Below are positions 63,911 through 64,000 of a stretch of 64,000 bases of DNA, piece after piece. The stretch comes from an uncultured Allobaculum sp. (GTDB taxonomy: Bacteria > Bacillota_I > Bacilli_A > Erysipelotrichales > Erysipelotrichaceae), in NCBI GenBank assembly GCA_910579655.1, contig CAJTVE010000002.1, positions 1 through 64,000 on the forward strand. Direction: 5' to 3'. Each line of letters begins with the position of its first letter. The stretch's first letter is position 1. The notes under the pieces were generated by a model that was not told where the DNA came from, did no database searches, and saw only the letters and a list, made by a program, of their open reading frames with translations. The translations under genes were made by a program, and so were the position numbers.

Positions 63911-64000
63911 CAGGCTGCCTCCTTTTTCGCGGCGCGCTTTTTCATCCAGCGCTCAATCGAAAGTTCCCAGGAACCCAGGATACCCTGAGGACGGAAAATC
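63910..64000 (-). CDS. livM: Branched-chain amino acid permease LivM, C-terminal end (cut by window edge)
   Basis: 29 residues to a TGA sharing its A with the livG ATG: IFRPQGILGSWELSIERW and a basic tail MKKRAAKKEAA. The FRPQGILG segment ends nearly all LivM permeases. The rest lies beyond the window. Confidence 0.85.
   Translation of the reverse strand, partial: IFRPQGILGSWELSIERWMKKRAAKKEAA

Noticed and set aside
1-64000. tRNA or rRNA genes
   Set aside because: I looked for cloverleaf-like segments with TTCGANTC arms and for rRNA signatures on both strands by eye and found none; a covariance search would be decisive.

Overview
The window is bacterial chromosome from a low-to-mid GC member of the Bacillota. 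An Erysipelotrichaceae-like gut anaerobe fits best, but this is inferred: rpoB carries the mollicute/Erysipelotrichia-type Asn at the rifampicin-site His position, there are several secreted proteins built from YNPN-GEHFYT (DUF5648-like) repeats, an FeS-type L-serine dehydratase, and an EtfAB-linked lactate dehydrogenase. No rRNA, tRNA or CRISPR array was seen.

Layout. 1-3400 is an insertion-sequence graveyard: the tail of an IS1380-like transposase, a complete-looking IS110-family element (about 1.85 kb, bounded by a 13-bp direct repeat, with a long non-coding left end where a bridge RNA would lie), and a DDE transposase lacking its 5' end. 3890-7616 is a lactococcin-972-type locus (small secreted protein, large bacteriocin-associated membrane protein, ABC ATPase). 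7953-12927 is a hexuronate catabolism locus, uxaA-uxaB divergent from uxaC. 13-15.4 kb holds small genes including an Xre/membrane-protein cassette with clear operators. 16.6-21.7 kb has a CAP-domain secreted protein, a phosphohexomutase, a Fic protein and a repeat-only secreted protein.

22-34.4 kb is the most unusual part. Two intact HTH+TPR regulators of the RRNPP type (24323-25594 and 29949-31229) and one truncated copy (23219-23377) are each transcribed divergently from a short secreted gene. Two of those short genes encode related 45-52 residue peptides sharing FC-x2-HQ-x2-DYCWI-x-E-x2-P-x-GG. Two of the divergent spacers share an inverted repeat. Lipoproteins, a secreted 209-aa protein and small polytopic membrane proteins lie beside them. 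I propose this as a peptide-pheromone/regulator family with secreted cargo; the motif and layout are seen in the sequence, the signalling role is inferred. A Ca-type P-ATPase lies between the loci.

35-53 kb is mostly core: a DUF296 protein, a thiol peroxidase with only one Cys, the EtfB-EtfA-lactate dehydrogenase operon, rpoB-rpoC, and trkA-trkH. 53-64 kb carries a DUF3783 protein, a lipoprotein, L-serine dehydratase, a SUKH-type protein, a cation/proton antiporter split by a 2.8-kb IS607-like element (serine recombinase plus TnpB), a CBS-ACT protein and livM(partial)-livG-livF. Removing 58294-61110 restores an exactly in-frame 436-residue antiporter, which dates the insertion as recent and fixes its ends.

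Most convergent genes are separated by clear intrinsic terminators. Many intergenic spacers carry short perfect tandem duplications (15-23 bp), some of which fall on expression signals.
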